A stretch of DNA of 28,364 bases from an uncultured Oscillospiraceae bacterium (GCA_958423465.1 CATZRD010000031.1:1-28364); one strand, 5' to 3'. Positions 1 through 9,592 are shown, counted from the first letter of the stretch. The notes: a model not told the origin generated them from the sequence alone. Program-made: numbers and translations.

Positions 1-776
1 TCCCGGTCAATGATCTTCCGCAGCTTTGCCAGCTCCGCCATCAGGTTGGCCTTGTTGTGCAGCCGCCCGGCGGTGTCGCAGATGACCACGTCCACGTTCC
101 GGGCCTTGGCGGCCTGAAGGGCGTCAAAGAGCACCGCGCCGGGGTCCGCCCCCTCGTGCTGGCGCACCAACTCGCACCGGGAGCGGTTGGCCCAGATCTC
201 CAGCTGGTCGGCGGCGGCGGCCCGGAAGGTGTCCCCCGCGCACAGCAGCACCCGCCTGCCCTCGCGGCGCAGGCGGTCCGCCAGCTTGCCGATGGAGGTG
301 GTCTTGCCCACGCCGTTGACCCCGATGACCAGAATCACCGCCGGGCGGGTAGAGAGATTCAGGGACTGGTCCCCCACCTCCAGTTTCTCCGCCAGGATCT
401 GCCGCAGGCACTCCTTCACCGGCTCCTGGCCGGAGATCTTGTCCTCGATCATCCGGCGGCGCAGCTCCTCCACCGCCTGTCCGGCGGTCTCCATGCCGAT
501 ATCCGCCAGAATCAGCATCTCCTCCAGATCCTCGAAAAACGCCTCGTCGGCCTCGCTGATGGCGGAGCCGAACACGTCGCCCATGTAGATCTTCTTCAGC
601 TTCTGCCAGAAGCCGGGCTTCTTCTCCGGCACAGGCTCCGGCGCGGGCTCCTCCGCCGGGAGGACCGGCTGGGGGACTTCCTCCTCAGCGGCGGGGCTCT
701 CCGCCGGGGTCTGGTCCGGCTCCCGCTCCGGCTGCTCCTCTTTGTTCTTCTTGCCCCATTTATCCCAAAACGCCAT
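1..776 (-). CDS. ftsY: Signal recognition particle receptor FtsY (C-terminus cut by window edge)
   Basis: SRP-receptor GTPase that docks ribosome-SRP complexes at the membrane for co-translational insertion. The visible 258 codons show a short acidic, Pro/Glu-rich N-terminal A region (about residues 12-55), the helical N domain, then the GTPase G domain: P-loop GVNGVGKTTS, the family motif DTFRAAAADQL and the DTAGR switch motif. The rest of the G domain, including the TKxD and membrane-targeting C-terminal parts, lies beyond position 1. The start is the ATG at 774-776, preceded by AAGGAGAG at good spacing. It lies 16 bp downstream of the smc stop codon and has no visible promoter of its own, so it is probably cotranscribed with smc, a common Bacillota arrangement. 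Confidence 0.96.
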   Translation of the reverse strand, partial: MAFWDKWGKKNKEEQPEREPDQTPAESPAAEEEVPQPVLPAEEPAPEPVPEKKPGFWQKLKKIYMGDVFGSAISEADEAFFEDLEEMLILADIGMETAGQAVEELRRRMIEDKISGQEPVKECLRQILAEKLEVGDQSLNLSTRPAVILVIGVNGVGKTTSIGKLADRLRREGRRVLLCAGDTFRAAAADQLEIWANRSRCELVRQHEGADPGAVLFDALQAAKARNVDVVICDTAGRLHNKANLMAELAKLRKIIDR

Positions 777-792
777 AGCAACTCTCCTTCTT

Positions 793-3700
793 TTATTTGA
801 TGTGCAATTCCTCGGCCATATCGTTGAGGTTGATGGTCAGTATCTTGCTGACGCCCTTCTCCTGCATGGTAACGCCGTACAGGACGTCCGCCTCCTCCAT
901 GGTGCCCCGCCGGTGGGTGATGACGATGAACTGGGTGTTCCCCGACATGGAGCGCATATACCTGGCGTAGCGCACCACATTGGCCTCGTCCAGAGCCGCC
1001 TCGATCTCGTCCATGACGCAGAAGGGCGTGGGGTGGACCTTCAGAATGGCGAAATACAGGGCGATGGCCACGAACGCCTTCTCCCCGCCGGAGAGGAGGG
1101 TGATGGTCCTGAGGGTCTTTCCCGGGGGCTGGACCTTGATCTCGATGCCGCAGTTCAGGATGTCCTCCGGGTCCTCCAGCTCCAGGGTGGCACGTCCGCC
1201 GCCGAACAGGTCCAGGAAGGTGTCCTCGAAGGCCTGGTTGATGAGCTTGAACTGCTGGGCGAAGATGGCGGTCATCTCCTTCGTCAGTCCGTCGATGATC
1301 CCGGCCAGCTCCCCCTTGGCCTTTTCCACGTCGTCCCGCTGGCTGGTCAGGTAGGTGTAGCGGGTATTCACCCGGTCGAACTCCTCGATGGCTCCCAGGT
1401 TCACGCTGCCCAGGCTCCCGATCTCCCGCTTCAGCTCCCCGATGCGGCGGTTGGCCTTGGGCAGGGATTCCAGCTGAATCCGCTGCTCCATGGCGGCGGA
1501 GTGGCTCAGCTCGTAGGTCTCCCACAGTTTGTCCAGCAGCTGCTTTTCCTCCATGGCCCCGCCGCTGAGCTTCTGCTCCAGCCGGGCGGCCTCCCGCTCG
1601 GTATCCAGCAGCTGGTCGTTGCAGGTCTTGATGTCCTGGCCCATGGTCCCCCGCTCCTGCTCCAGGCGGAGGCGGGCGGCGCGCAGCTCCTCCAGCTTCG
1701 CTTTACAGCCTCCGGCCTTCAGCCGCAGGGCCGCGGCCTCCTCGGTGCGGCGGTCGATCTCCCGCTCCGTCTCCTGATTGGCGGCCTTATACTCCTCCAG
1801 CCGCCGCAGCCGGGCGGTCCGGTCCCCCTCCATATCGGCGCGGAACCGCTCCATATCCGTCAGGGCCTTCCGGGTGGTCTCCCCCTCGGCGGTGAGGCTG
1901 GCCAGCTCCGCCTGCCGCGCCGCCACGTCCTCGCTGAGCCGCCCGCTGAGGGCGGACAGGTCCGACTGTCCCGCCAGCTGCTCCTCCGCCTGGGCCCGCA
2001 GGGCCGCGGCCTGGTCCTCCAGCGTCCCGATCTCCCGCCGGACGGCCTCCCGCTGGGCGCCGTTCTCCGTCAGGCGGGTCTGGAGGGCGGTGTCCTCCCC
2101 CTCCAGATTCTCCATAGTCCGTTCCAGGGTCTGCACTGTGGCGGCCAAATGGTCCGCCTGGCCCTGGAGCCGCAGCACGGCGTCCTCCGCGGTCCGGCGC
2201 TGGGTCTGGGCCACCTCCAGCTCGTACCGGGCGGCGTTCACCTCCCGGCCGGCGTCCTCCTTCTCCCTGGCGGCGGCGGCCAGCTTCTGCTCCAGAGACG
2301 TCAGCTTCTGCTTCAGAGACGTCAGCTCGTTGGCCCGGGTGAGGATACCCGCGGACCGGGACACGCTGCCGCCGGTCATGGACCCGCCCCGGTTGATGAC
2401 CTGGCCGTCCAATGTGACGATGCGGAACCGGTGCTGGTACTTCCGGGCCATGGCGACGCCGCAGTCCAGATCCTCCACCACCACGGTCCGGCCCAGCAGG
2501 CTCTGGAAGATCTCCCGGTACCGCTCATCGCAGGTCAGAAGCTCCGAGGCCACGCCCACGAAGCCGAACTCGTTTTCCAGCCCCTTCTCCCGAAGCCGGT
2601 CCCCCCGGATGGCGGAAAGGGGCAGGAAGGTGGCCCGGCCGGAGTCCCGCTGCTTGAGGAACTGGATGGCCTGCTTGGCCTCCTCCTCCCGGTCCACCAC
2701 GATGTTCTGCAGTCCCGCTCCCAGAGCGATCTCCAGCGCCAGGGCGCAGCGGCCCTCGGCGCGCATCAGGCTGGCCACCGGGCCGTGGATCCCCCGGAGG
2801 GTCCCCCGCTCCCCGGCCTGCATCACCACCCGGACCGCCTTGTTGAAGCCCTCATACTCCCGCTCCATCTCCGTCAGCAGACGGATACGGGAATCCATCT
2901 CGTTTTTCTCCATGGTCAGCCGCAGGTGCTCCGCCGACACGGCCTCCTCCCGCTTGACCCGGCCCTCCATGCGGATGGTGTGGCCGGAGATCACGTTCCC
3001 CACGGCCTCCGCCTCATCCCGGGCGTCCTCCAGCTCCCGGCGGACGGCCCTGCTCTCCTGGCGGGCGGCGGCCAGCTGGGTCTGGGCGGCCTGCCGCTCC
3101 TGGTCCAGGGCCTGGCGGCGCTCCTCCATCTGACCGGCGGCAGCCTCCAGGGCTGACAGCGCCGAGCGCCGGTCCGCGGCGGCTGCCACCGCCAGCACCT
3201 CCCGGGACCGGAGGGCCTCCGCCTGGGCGGCGGCGCCGCCGGCTCCCTGGGCGGCGGAACGGGCCCGCTCCAGCAGGTCCTCCAGCTCTCCCCGCAGGGC
3301 GGCGCAGGCATCGTCGATCTCCTCCACCCGCCGGCGCTGCTCCGTCAGCTGCTCCAGAATGGACTGGCTGCGGCTGTTTTGTTCAGCCAGTTCCTGCTCC
3401 AGCAGGGCCATGGCGCTCTCGTTGTGGCTCTGGGTGGTGCGCAGCACGGCGATGGCGCTGTCCTCGTCCGCCGCCCGGCTCTCCCACTGGGCCGCCTGGT
3501 CCCGGACCGTCTCCTGCTCCATGTCGTTATCCTGCATTTTCTGGGAAAACGCCTCGTTCTCCTCGTAGAGCCGGTCCAGCCGCCGCTGGGCCTCCTGCTG
3601 CCGCTCCCGGGCGGCGGCGAACTCCGTCTGGAGCCGGATGGCGGCGGCGCGGATCTCCTCCAGCCGGTCCAGCCACACGGAGATCTCCAGCAGACGCAGC

Positions 3701-4365
3701 TCGTCCCGGAGGATGAGGTACTTCTTCGCCTTCTCCGCCTGGTCCCGCAGGGGCTCCACCTGCAGCTCCAGCTCCGCGATCTTGTCGTTGACCCGGACCA
3801 GGTTCTCCTCCGTCCGGTCCAGCTTCCGCTCGGTCTCCTCCTTGCGGTGGCGGTACTTGGAGATGCCCGCCGCCTCCTCGAAGATCTCCCGGCGGTCGGC
3901 GCTTTTCTGGGACAATATCTCGTCGATGCGGCCCTGGCCGATGATGGCGTAGCCCTCCCGGCCCAGGCCCGTGTCCATGAACAGCTCGTTGACGTCCTTC
4001 AGACGCACGGACTGCTTGTTGATGTAGTACTCGCTCTCCCCGCTGCGGTAGTAGCGGCGGGTGACCATGACCTCGCTGGAATCGATGGAGGGAAAGATGT
4101 GGGCGGAGTTGTCCAGCACCAGCGTCACCTGGGCGAAGCCCACGGCGGAACGCTTCTCCGTACCGCCGAAGATCACGTCCTCCATTTTGCCGCCCCGGAG
4201 GCTGCGGGCGGACTGTTCCCCCATGACCCAGCAGATGGCGTCGGAAATGTTAGACTTTCCCGAGCCGTTGGGCCCCACGATGGCGGTGATATCCTCCCCA
4301 AAGTTCAGGACCGTTTTGTCCGGGAAGGACTTGAACCCCTGTATCTCCAATGCTTTAAGGTACAT
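793..4365 (-). CDS. smc: Chromosome segregation protein SMC
   Basis: Condensin ATPase that organises and segregates chromosomes with ScpA/ScpB. The 1190-residue length is normal for bacterial SMC. Visible parts: N-terminal ATPase half with Walker A GPNGSGKS (residues 31-38); a long coiled coil; a hinge around residues 510-660; a second coiled coil; and a C-terminal ATPase half with the ABC signature LLSGGEKAF and Walker B CVMDEIEAALDE. The ATG at 4365 begins MYLKALEIQGFKSF, the conserved SMC N-terminus, preceded only by a modest GAGAGGA. In many Bacillota rnc precedes smc. Here the next 1.5 kb upstream is a mobile-element relic and then a surface-protein gene, so any smc promoter must lie in the low-GC stretch 4366-4470. 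Confidence 0.98.
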   Translation of the reverse strand: MYLKALEIQGFKSFPDKTVLNFGEDITAIVGPNGSGKSNISDAICWVMGEQSARSLRGGKMEDVIFGGTEKRSAVGFAQVTLVLDNSAHIFPSIDSSEVMVTRRYYRSGESEYYINKQSVRLKDVNELFMDTGLGREGYAIIGQGRIDEILSQKSADRREIFEEAAGISKYRHRKEETERKLDRTEENLVRVNDKIAELELQVEPLRDQAEKAKKYLILRDELRLLEISVWLDRLEEIRAAAIRLQTEFAAARERQQEAQRRLDRLYEENEAFSQKMQDNDMEQETVRDQAAQWESRAADEDSAIAVLRTTQSHNESAMALLEQELAEQNSRSQSILEQLTEQRRRVEEIDDACAALRGELEDLLERARSAAQGAGGAAAQAEALRSREVLAVAAAADRRSALSALEAAAGQMEERRQALDQERQAAQTQLAAARQESRAVRRELEDARDEAEAVGNVISGHTIRMEGRVKREEAVSAEHLRLTMEKNEMDSRIRLLTEMEREYEGFNKAVRVVMQAGERGTLRGIHGPVASLMRAEGRCALALEIALGAGLQNIVVDREEEAKQAIQFLKQRDSGRATFLPLSAIRGDRLREKGLENEFGFVGVASELLTCDERYREIFQSLLGRTVVVEDLDCGVAMARKYQHRFRIVTLDGQVINRGGSMTGGSVSRSAGILTRANELTSLKQKLTSLEQKLAAAAREKEDAGREVNAARYELEVAQTQRRTAEDAVLRLQGQADHLAATVQTLERTMENLEGEDTALQTRLTENGAQREAVRREIGTLEDQAAALRAQAEEQLAGQSDLSALSGRLSEDVAARQAELASLTAEGETTRKALTDMERFRADMEGDRTARLRRLEEYKAANQETEREIDRRTEEAAALRLKAGGCKAKLEELRAARLRLEQERGTMGQDIKTCNDQLLDTEREAARLEQKLSGGAMEEKQLLDKLWETYELSHSAAMEQRIQLESLPKANRRIGELKREIGSLGSVNLGAIEEFDRVNTRYTYLTSQRDDVEKAKGELAGIIDGLTKEMTAIFAQQFKLINQAFEDTFLDLFGGGRATLELEDPEDILNCGIEIKVQPPGKTLRTITLLSGGEKAFVAIALYFAILKVHPTPFCVMDEIEAALDEANVVRYARYMRSMSGNTQFIVITHRRGTMEEADVLYGVTMQEKGVSKILTINLNDMAEELHIK

Positions 4366-4380
4366 AGCGTGTTATTATCC

Positions 4381-4463
4381 TCTCATAAGTTCTAAAAAGC
4401 GCCATTATTGCTATGTTTTATTAACCTTTTTGTTACATATCTTCTCATAAGTTCTCATAAGTT
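4381..4463. repeat. Short direct repeats TTCTCATAAG beside integrase relic
   Basis: Two perfect tandem copies of TTCTCATAAG occupy 4442-4451 and 4452-4461, followed by TT. A third copy, TCTCATAAGTTCT, lies at 4381-4393. The surrounding sequence is very AT-rich (16 G+C of 60 in line 4381-4440 by hand count) against GC-rich flanking genes. Tn916-type integrases bind short direct repeats near the element ends through their N-terminal arm-binding domain, and the neighbouring pseudogene encodes such a domain, so these may be arm-type sites marking the element end. They could instead be regulatory repeats of the smc promoter, because one copy is only 16 bp from the smc start. Confidence 0.6.
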
Positions 4464-4473
4464 TTCGGCCAAT

Positions 4474-4508
4474 TGGTGTAAAATGGCTTTTGGAATGATT
4501 TTACACCA
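4474..4508. repeat. Perfect 11-bp inverted repeat
   Basis: TGGTGTAAAAT at 4474-4484 and ATTTTACACCA at 4498-4508 are exact reverse complements separated by 13 bp. The structure lies about 30 bp past the stop codon of the integrase relic, between it and the TTCTCATAAG repeats. There is no T-run on either side, so it is not a typical intrinsic terminator. It may be an end structure or protein-binding site of the decayed element. Confidence 0.6.
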
Positions 4509-4539
4509 CAGAAACCTGGAAACCGTTGCGCCCCAAGGG

Positions 4540-5473
4540 CTAGTGGAGTTTTAATTTTGCATTTAGAGTCTGGAACTCCGCTTGTTTCTTTTCGCGCATC
4601 GCCTTCGTGTATGTCTCCATGGTGGTGCGGATGTTCTTATGACCCATCACGTCTTGCAGCGTTTGGAGATCCTGTAACGATAATGCTCATCTTCTCCCTG
4701 TCGGTATAGAAGCGCGTGTGTGACACGAATTACACCGGCATCAAAGTCGCAGTCGCACCACCGTAACCCCAGGGTTTCCCCGGTTCGCATCCCGGTGCCT
4801 AACAGAACAATCAGCAGATTGGCGATATCTTTGCAGTACGGCGAACTACAAATGCACGTAATGAAAATCTCCTGCTGCTTTGCTGTAAGCGGCTCCTTGA
4901 CAGTTGGGGTCAAATCAGTTGTTTTCCTCAACTGTTAAAAGGCATGCGCCCCCGGATTTGTTCGCAGCAATCGATTCAGCACGGCATTTTCAAACATCTG
5001 ATAGGGGATCGAGCGGGCCTTTTGCGCTGTAGATGGCTTGACGTTGGATTGGTAGATCATCTGACTGTAGAGGCGCTGAATGTCGGTCGCGCACACCTGG
5101 TCAATGGTCTTGCCGCCAAGTACAGGCTGAATATGCTTGGCATAGATCGACGCGTAGTTGCACCTGGTGGATTCTCTCAGGTCTGTGCGGATTTCCATAA
5201 ATGGCTGGAACAAGCCGTCAACCGTCGCTGTAGAAGCCCTGTCGCCCTCAATACCATCCTCCAGGGCTTTTGAATTTGTCTTTCCATCTCTCTCAGGGCT
5301 GTCACCGTCCGCTTATCTTCCGGAACGCTGTCGGATGCAACAAGCCTCCAGCGATAAGCGGTGTGGCGAACCCCGGCGTTGTCAGCATAGCGAAACATAT
5401 ACTGACCGTCTGAACGTTGGCTCTCTCCGCTGCGCAGTACCTTTCCTTTATGATCTCGTCTCTTTTGTGACAT
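4540..5473 (-). pseudogene. Tn916-type tyrosine integrase, multiply disrupted
   Basis: Remnant of a conjugative-transposon integrase. The intact start is the ATG at 5471-5473 behind GGAAGGAG. The N-terminus begins MSQKRRDHKGKVLRSGESQR, matching the arm-DNA-binding domain of Tn916 Int. After QIQK a one-base loss in the T-run 5268-5271 shifts frame; the +1 frame continues ALEDGIEGDRAST and then the core-binding domain (IRTDLRESTRCNY). A TAA at 4935-4937 interrupts the same frame before LRKTTDLTPTV. The catalytic domain follows with the first Arg box (GTGMRTGETLGLRW). Around 4657-4662 a frame-changing internal deletion joins YRYRIS to LQDVMGHKNIRTTMETY, removing the expected HxLRH box while keeping the last His and the Tyr nucleophile. 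TAG at 4540-4542 ends it. It cannot encode active recombinase. Confidence 0.9.
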
Positions 5474-5579
5474 AAGCGGCTCCTTCCTCTGTTTGAAAAA
5501 GCCGCCCAATATAGCAATTATTGATGATACTACATGAACGGCTTTTTTTCAAGCGTTTCCTTCTTGATTAAATCTTAAA

Positions 5580-5786
5580 ATGGAGTTGCTCCAGACCATC
5601 CGCGTAATGTTTGATGATCTGACCGAAGCACAGCGGGGCATGGTGCTGAACACACTGGAGGCTATCCCCTATATGGACAGCGCGGGCTATGAACTCGACG
5701 GCGCGGACTACAGCAAAGGCAACCACACGCTGTTTGTGCTGAACGCGGAATATGACTGCTGTTTGAAAGTTCTCTATATGACTTAG
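5580..5786 (+). CDS. Small hypothetical ORF in the relic region (possibly a fragment)
   Basis: A 68-codon frame from ATG 5580 to TAG 5784-5786, with plausible amphipathic helical sequence (LLQTIRVMFDDLTEAQRG). I do not recognise the family. No Shine-Dalgarno sequence precedes the ATG, and reading past the TAG gives another 16 coding-like codons (including LDKSGFQVLSVLV) to a TGA at 5835-5837. This suggests a fragment or nonsense-interrupted remnant of a gene carried by the same lost element as the adjacent integrase relic. Its composition is lower in G+C than the flanking chromosomal genes. Expression is doubtful. Confidence 0.3.
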   Translation: MELLQTIRVMFDDLTEAQRGMVLNTLEAIPYMDSAGYELDGADYSKGNHTLFVLNAEYDCCLKVLYMT

Positions 5787-5893
5787 CTGTGTCTGGACAA
5801 AAGCGGTTTTCAGGTCCTCTCCGTGCTGGTGCGGTGAGTTATATACCCATCCTGTTTTCCCGCTCAAAACAGACAAGCTTTTGACAATATAAA

Positions 5894-5921
5894 GGGAGCG
5901 GAGGCGATCGCCTCCGCTCCC
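5894..5921 (-). terminator. Intrinsic terminator after SLH surface protein
   Basis: A perfect 28-bp palindrome whose half is GGGAGCGGAGGCGA. Read on the minus strand it lies just past the stop codon of the 5953-9348 gene and is followed by TTTATATTG, so it ends that transcript. Confidence 0.85.
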
Positions 5922-5952
5922 TCGCGGTTTCGCGTGATTTCCCGGTCAGGGC

Positions 5953-8900
5953 TTACCCCATGGTTCCGGCCCACCGGGCCTCCAGGGCGCTCCAGTCCCG
6001 CTCCGGGAGCTTTTCCATCCACTGCTCCGCGGTCTCAGTCTCCTCCAGCACATAGTCGTGGCTGTTGGTGGCCTCCTGGACGTGGACGTAGTACCACGCC
6101 GTTTTGTCGGCGTTGTCCGGCCAAACGATCATCTCCGCCTCCGGCAGCAGATGGTCGGCATGGGGCCTGCGGCCCAGCGTGCGGTTCACGATGGCGCAGA
6201 CCTCCGCCCGGGTAATGCCGGCGTCGGGCCGGAAGGTCCCGTCGGGATAGCCATCCACCAGGCCCTGGGCCGCGGCGGCGGACACGTACCCGGCGAACCA
6301 CTGGCCCTCGGTCACGTCGGAGAAGGTCCCGCCGTAGGTCTCGTTCTGATACAGCAGGAAGCTGACGGCCACCTTCACGAACTCCGCCCGGGTGATCCCG
6401 GCGTCGGGCCGGAAGGTCCCGTCGGGGTAGCCGTCCACGATGCCCGCGGCGCTCAGCGTGGCGATGGCGGGACCGTACCAGCTCTCCGCCGCTACGTCGC
6501 TGTAGCCGCTTTCCCGGGTCCAGTACTTGCTCCGGCTCTCCTCCGTCAGCAGGCGGTAGAAGATGGCGGCTACCTCCGCCCGGGTGATCTTCCCGTCAGG
6601 CCGGACCGTGCCGTCGGGGTAGCCCGCGATATAGGCGAAGTGCTCCTCCGTATCCAGCCCCGGATCGCTGATCAGAGGCACCTCCTGATCGGTGATGTCC
6701 ACCACCGGCTCATCGGGCTCGTCAGGGGTGTCAGGCTCCTCCGGCCTGGGGGGCGTGGGAGGCGTAGGCGGCGTGGGGATGTAGTTGCGGGTGTAGGTCA
6801 CCGTAACAGCCACGTTCTCCGCCGGCATAGCGCCCCGGACCACCTCCCGGTCAGCGGTATAGCCGGGCACCTCCGGTGAGGGCACATCGTAGTTCGTCCC
6901 TACCGTCAGGCCCTCGATGTGGTCAGCCGCCGCCGCAATGCCGTTTTCGTAGACGTAGCGGATGGTCAGGGTGTAGGCGTTGGCCTGGGTCGTGTACTGT
7001 GCCGTATAAAAGGCGTCGCCGGTCACCGCTGTGACCGCCGGATGCCACCCTGCGAAGGTATAGGAGGCCTCCGCCGTGGCCGGGCGAGTGGGGTCAGCGC
7101 CGCCATAGCTGGGCACAGTCCCCGCTGTAAGGCCGGTATCCGTCTCCAGCACCGTACCGTCCCAGTCCTGCCAGGTTACGGTGTAGAGCTTTTCCCACTG
7201 GGCTGTGAGGGTCATGTCGCCGGTGACGGGAGCGTCAAAATCCCACGGCGTGTCATCCTTGTGCCAGCCGGTGAAGGCGTAACCCTCGCGGGTTGGGTCG
7301 GCGGGCCGGGGGATCGTTTCGCCGTCTTTGACCTCGATAGAAGCGCTCTGGGTCCCATCTGGGAACGTTCCGCCGCCGGCGTCAAGAGTGATGGCGTGGT
7401 AGATCACCTCATTGACGGCGACCTTCATCAGGAGGCATGGTGCATTCTCAGGATTAGCCGTACCAGCAAGAACATTGTGCGCAGACTGATAGAACTGCGT
7501 TTCTCGTCCGTTTACCACATGATAGCCGAAGACCTCTACCAGATAGTAATCACCTGTTCCTACCCGTTCGTGCCCCTTGCTTTCAATGGGAATCTCCGCC
7601 TGATCTGTAGGATGACGATGATATGTTACGCTGTCTGGCGTCTGTGTAAACAGGTCCGGCTCCTCTGTCGCTCTGGGTCCGGTACTGCTGTTCACCTCGT
7701 CCCACCAGCAATATTTGAAATAAACATAATCGGCCTCTGTGCCAAACCTGTCTTCGGCCTTAAGAAGTTCATGATCCACCCAAACGCCTACAGTGGCGGT
7801 TTTGTCCTTCTCGACTGTTACCACCAGGTTCGGTATTTCGTCATCGCGCGGTCCCTGTAGCTCTCCGTTTATGGAGTATTGAATCTCCGGCAGTTTGAGG
7901 GCATAAGCAACCGTTGCGGTCAAGCTATCGGGTGATCCCAAAAAATACTTATCACTAAGCACAGATGTGTCCTTAAGTACTTGTTCGTTTAGTGTCCAGT
8001 GATCTCCGATATATCCGGGTTTATTTGACAGCGCATCTTTCGCCTCCGGCAGTTTATAGCTGCTGTCCAACTCCCAGAAGCCGGTGGTTTCATCGTATGT
8101 ATATTGGATAGACTGGTAGAGCAATTTCTCCTGTTGGATACCAGCCCCACCAAACTTCAGCGTAATCGGATAAGCCATCGCTTTCTTTACCGCGTTAGTC
8201 AAATTATGAGAAAACTTATAATCCGAATAGCTTTTCTCATCATTGAAGATGATCACCAAATTATCGTTGCCGGTTTTAAATGCGCTACCATCATATGGCC
8301 CAAGTATGGAATTCCAACCGCCTTTTCCCCGCTTCTTGACCACGATCTGCGAAATATGGCTGTCGTAAAACGCCTCGCTGCCGATAGTCTCCACGCTGGC
8401 GGGAATCACGACCTTCGCGTCCACTCCATCAGCAAAGCAGTTTTGGAAGGCATAACCCATGATACATGTTAAATTTGGAGGCAGTTCAAACACAGCGTCC
8501 GGGTCGCCGTCGGCGGTACGGATGAACTGCAAGCTCCGGCAGTCTTTAAACACAGAACCGCCGCTTGCATTCCCAATGCTTGTCAGTGAAGACGGCAAAA
8601 TAACGCCGGTCAACCCGGTGCATCCTTGAAATGCCATTTTACTAATGTCGTTTAGATTTGTGCCAGACAGGTCTAGAACGCCTGTTAACAATTTACAGCT
8701 ATTGAATGCCTGCTTCCCGATTGTGGTCAGAGAACCCGCGCTAGAAAAGTCAATTTGAACAAGCTTACAAACTTTCTCCTTATTGGGATCGAACATGCAC
8801 TCCCCGATGGCTGTTACCGTTCCGGGCACAGTCACGGTCACATACAGCTTACCATCAGCGTCCTTTGTCTGCTGGTCGATCCACTCCTTCTTGACGCCCT

Positions 8901-9348
8901 TCAGCACGCCATTGCTGTCAATTACTAATCCATCTTCCGGCACCGGAACAGGGTTGTCCGCGCTGGTCCCCTCGCCGTCCAGCAGCATGATGGGGTTGAG
9001 ACGCTCCACCACGTCCATGAAGGCGAGATAGGCCGCGACCACGTCCTCCCGCTCCTGCTCCTCCTCCGTCAGGGCGTCGTAGGCCGCGCCGCAGGCGTTG
9101 ACGGACTCCTCCGTCTCCTCCAGCGCGTCCACCGCGTCCAAAAACGCCTGGACCGCCTCCGGGACGGTCTCCAGCTCCTCCACGGGGTCCTCGATAGGCT
9201 CCTCCGAAGGGTCCTCCAGAAGAACCGTTGTCTCCTCCGCCAGGTCCGTCTCCAGGCCCCCATCGCCGGCCTGGGCCGTCAGCGGCGTTACGCACATCAC
9301 CACCGCCAGCGCCAGGGCGAGATACTGCCGCAAACGCTTCTTTGCCAT
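5953..9348 (-). CDS. Secreted LRR/InlB-repeat surface protein with C-terminal SLH domains
   Basis: Large cell-surface protein, 1131 residues from the chosen start. Order: signal peptide (MAKKRLRQYLALALAVVMCV, cleavage near AQA); an acidic helical segment; BspA-type leucine-rich repeats around 165-345 (IGKQAFNSC, IGSEAFYDS); an unassigned middle; two InlB/Listeria-Bacteroides beta-grasp repeats around 650-800 (REGYAFTGWHKD, ASYTFAGWHP); a MucBP-like module; a Pro/Thr linker (PTPPTPPTPP); then three SLH units, each with ITRAE, the first shortened at its N-terminal side; and a 70-residue tail. SLH domains bind pyruvylated secondary wall polymer, so it is non-covalently wall-anchored and probably adhesive. 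ATG 9348 is preferred over GTG 9357 because AAGGAG sits 10 nt before the ATG but only 1 nt before the GTG. It has its own promoter (9503-9531) and terminator. Confidence 0.92.
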   Translation of the reverse strand: MAKKRLRQYLALALAVVMCVTPLTAQAGDGGLETDLAEETTVLLEDPSEEPIEDPVEELETVPEAVQAFLDAVDALEETEESVNACGAAYDALTEEEQEREDVVAAYLAFMDVVERLNPIMLLDGEGTSADNPVPVPEDGLVIDSNGVLKGVKKEWIDQQTKDADGKLYVTVTVPGTVTAIGECMFDPNKEKVCKLVQIDFSSAGSLTTIGKQAFNSCKLLTGVLDLSGTNLNDISKMAFQGCTGLTGVILPSSLTSIGNASGGSVFKDCRSLQFIRTADGDPDAVFELPPNLTCIMGYAFQNCFADGVDAKVVIPASVETIGSEAFYDSHISQIVVKKRGKGGWNSILGPYDGSAFKTGNDNLVIIFNDEKSYSDYKFSHNLTNAVKKAMAYPITLKFGGAGIQQEKLLYQSIQYTYDETTGFWELDSSYKLPEAKDALSNKPGYIGDHWTLNEQVLKDTSVLSDKYFLGSPDSLTATVAYALKLPEIQYSINGELQGPRDDEIPNLVVTVEKDKTATVGVWVDHELLKAEDRFGTEADYVYFKYCWWDEVNSSTGPRATEEPDLFTQTPDSVTYHRHPTDQAEIPIESKGHERVGTGDYYLVEVFGYHVVNGRETQFYQSAHNVLAGTANPENAPCLLMKVAVNEVIYHAITLDAGGGTFPDGTQSASIEVKDGETIPRPADPTREGYAFTGWHKDDTPWDFDAPVTGDMTLTAQWEKLYTVTWQDWDGTVLETDTGLTAGTVPSYGGADPTRPATAEASYTFAGWHPAVTAVTGDAFYTAQYTTQANAYTLTIRYVYENGIAAAADHIEGLTVGTNYDVPSPEVPGYTADREVVRGAMPAENVAVTVTYTRNYIPTPPTPPTPPRPEEPDTPDEPDEPVVDITDQEVPLISDPGLDTEEHFAYIAGYPDGTVRPDGKITRAEVAAIFYRLLTEESRSKYWTRESGYSDVAAESWYGPAIATLSAAGIVDGYPDGTFRPDAGITRAEFVKVAVSFLLYQNETYGGTFSDVTEGQWFAGYVSAAAAQGLVDGYPDGTFRPDAGITRAEVCAIVNRTLGRRPHADHLLPEAEMIVWPDNADKTAWYYVHVQEATNSHDYVLEETETAEQWMEKLPERDWSALEARWAGTMG
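6207..6440 (-). repeat. Near-identical SLH-coding repeats 180 bp apart
   Basis: The stretch around 6207-6260, encoding GYPDGTFRPDAGITRAE of the last SLH unit, is almost identical at the DNA level to 6387-6440 in the preceding unit. The offset is exactly 180 bp; for example GCGTCGGGCCGGAAGGTCCC begins at 6221 and again at 6401. The third unit near 6575-6630 is more diverged. This points to recent tandem duplication or conversion between SLH units. Confidence 0.75.
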
Positions 9349-9418
9349 AGGTCTCACGCTCCTTTATGTAAAATGGGATCTCTCGCAGATTTTCCGCGCC
9401 GGTAAAATAGGGAGTTTT

Positions 9419-9459
9419 CTGTCTTGCAAAGGCAAGACAGAAAGCGGGTTCCCGCTTTC
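9419..9459 (-). promoter_or_regulatory. Two adjoining stem-loops in the 5' leader of the SLH gene
   Basis: On the minus-strand transcript two perfect hairpins lie between the promoter and the start codon. GAAAGCGGG-AA-CCCGCTTTC maps to 9440-9459, and CTGTCTTGC-CTTT-GCAAGACAG to 9419-9440; they share one base. Neither is followed by a U-tract. They may stabilise the long leader (about 150 nt) or control translation. They do not match any riboswitch consensus I recognise. Confidence 0.6.
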
Positions 9460-9502
9460 TCAATCTGTCGCCGGCCTGTTTCCCGCTGCATTGCATATGT
9501 TT

Positions 9503-9531
9503 ATTGTACCATCCACCACCGGGAATAGCAA
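9503..9531 (-). promoter_or_regulatory. Sigma-A promoter of the SLH/LRR gene
   Basis: On the minus strand, -35 TTGCTA (9526-9531), 17-bp spacer, -10 TACAAT (9503-9508). It lies about 150 bp upstream of the ATG at 9348 and downstream of the tepA terminator. Confidence 0.7.
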
Positions 9532-9561
9532 TGAAGACTTTTACAAATTCCATTTACAAAA

Positions 9562-9587
9562 GGCGGGGGCCATATCCGGCCCCCGCC
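9562..9587 (-). terminator. Intrinsic terminator after TepA-like gene
   Basis: A 10-bp perfect stem GGCGGGGGCC/GGCCCCCGCC with a 6-nt loop, followed on the minus strand by TTTTG. It begins 5 bp past the stop codon of the protease gene and separates it from the downstream SLH gene. Confidence 0.85.
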
Positions 9588-9592
9588 CCCGT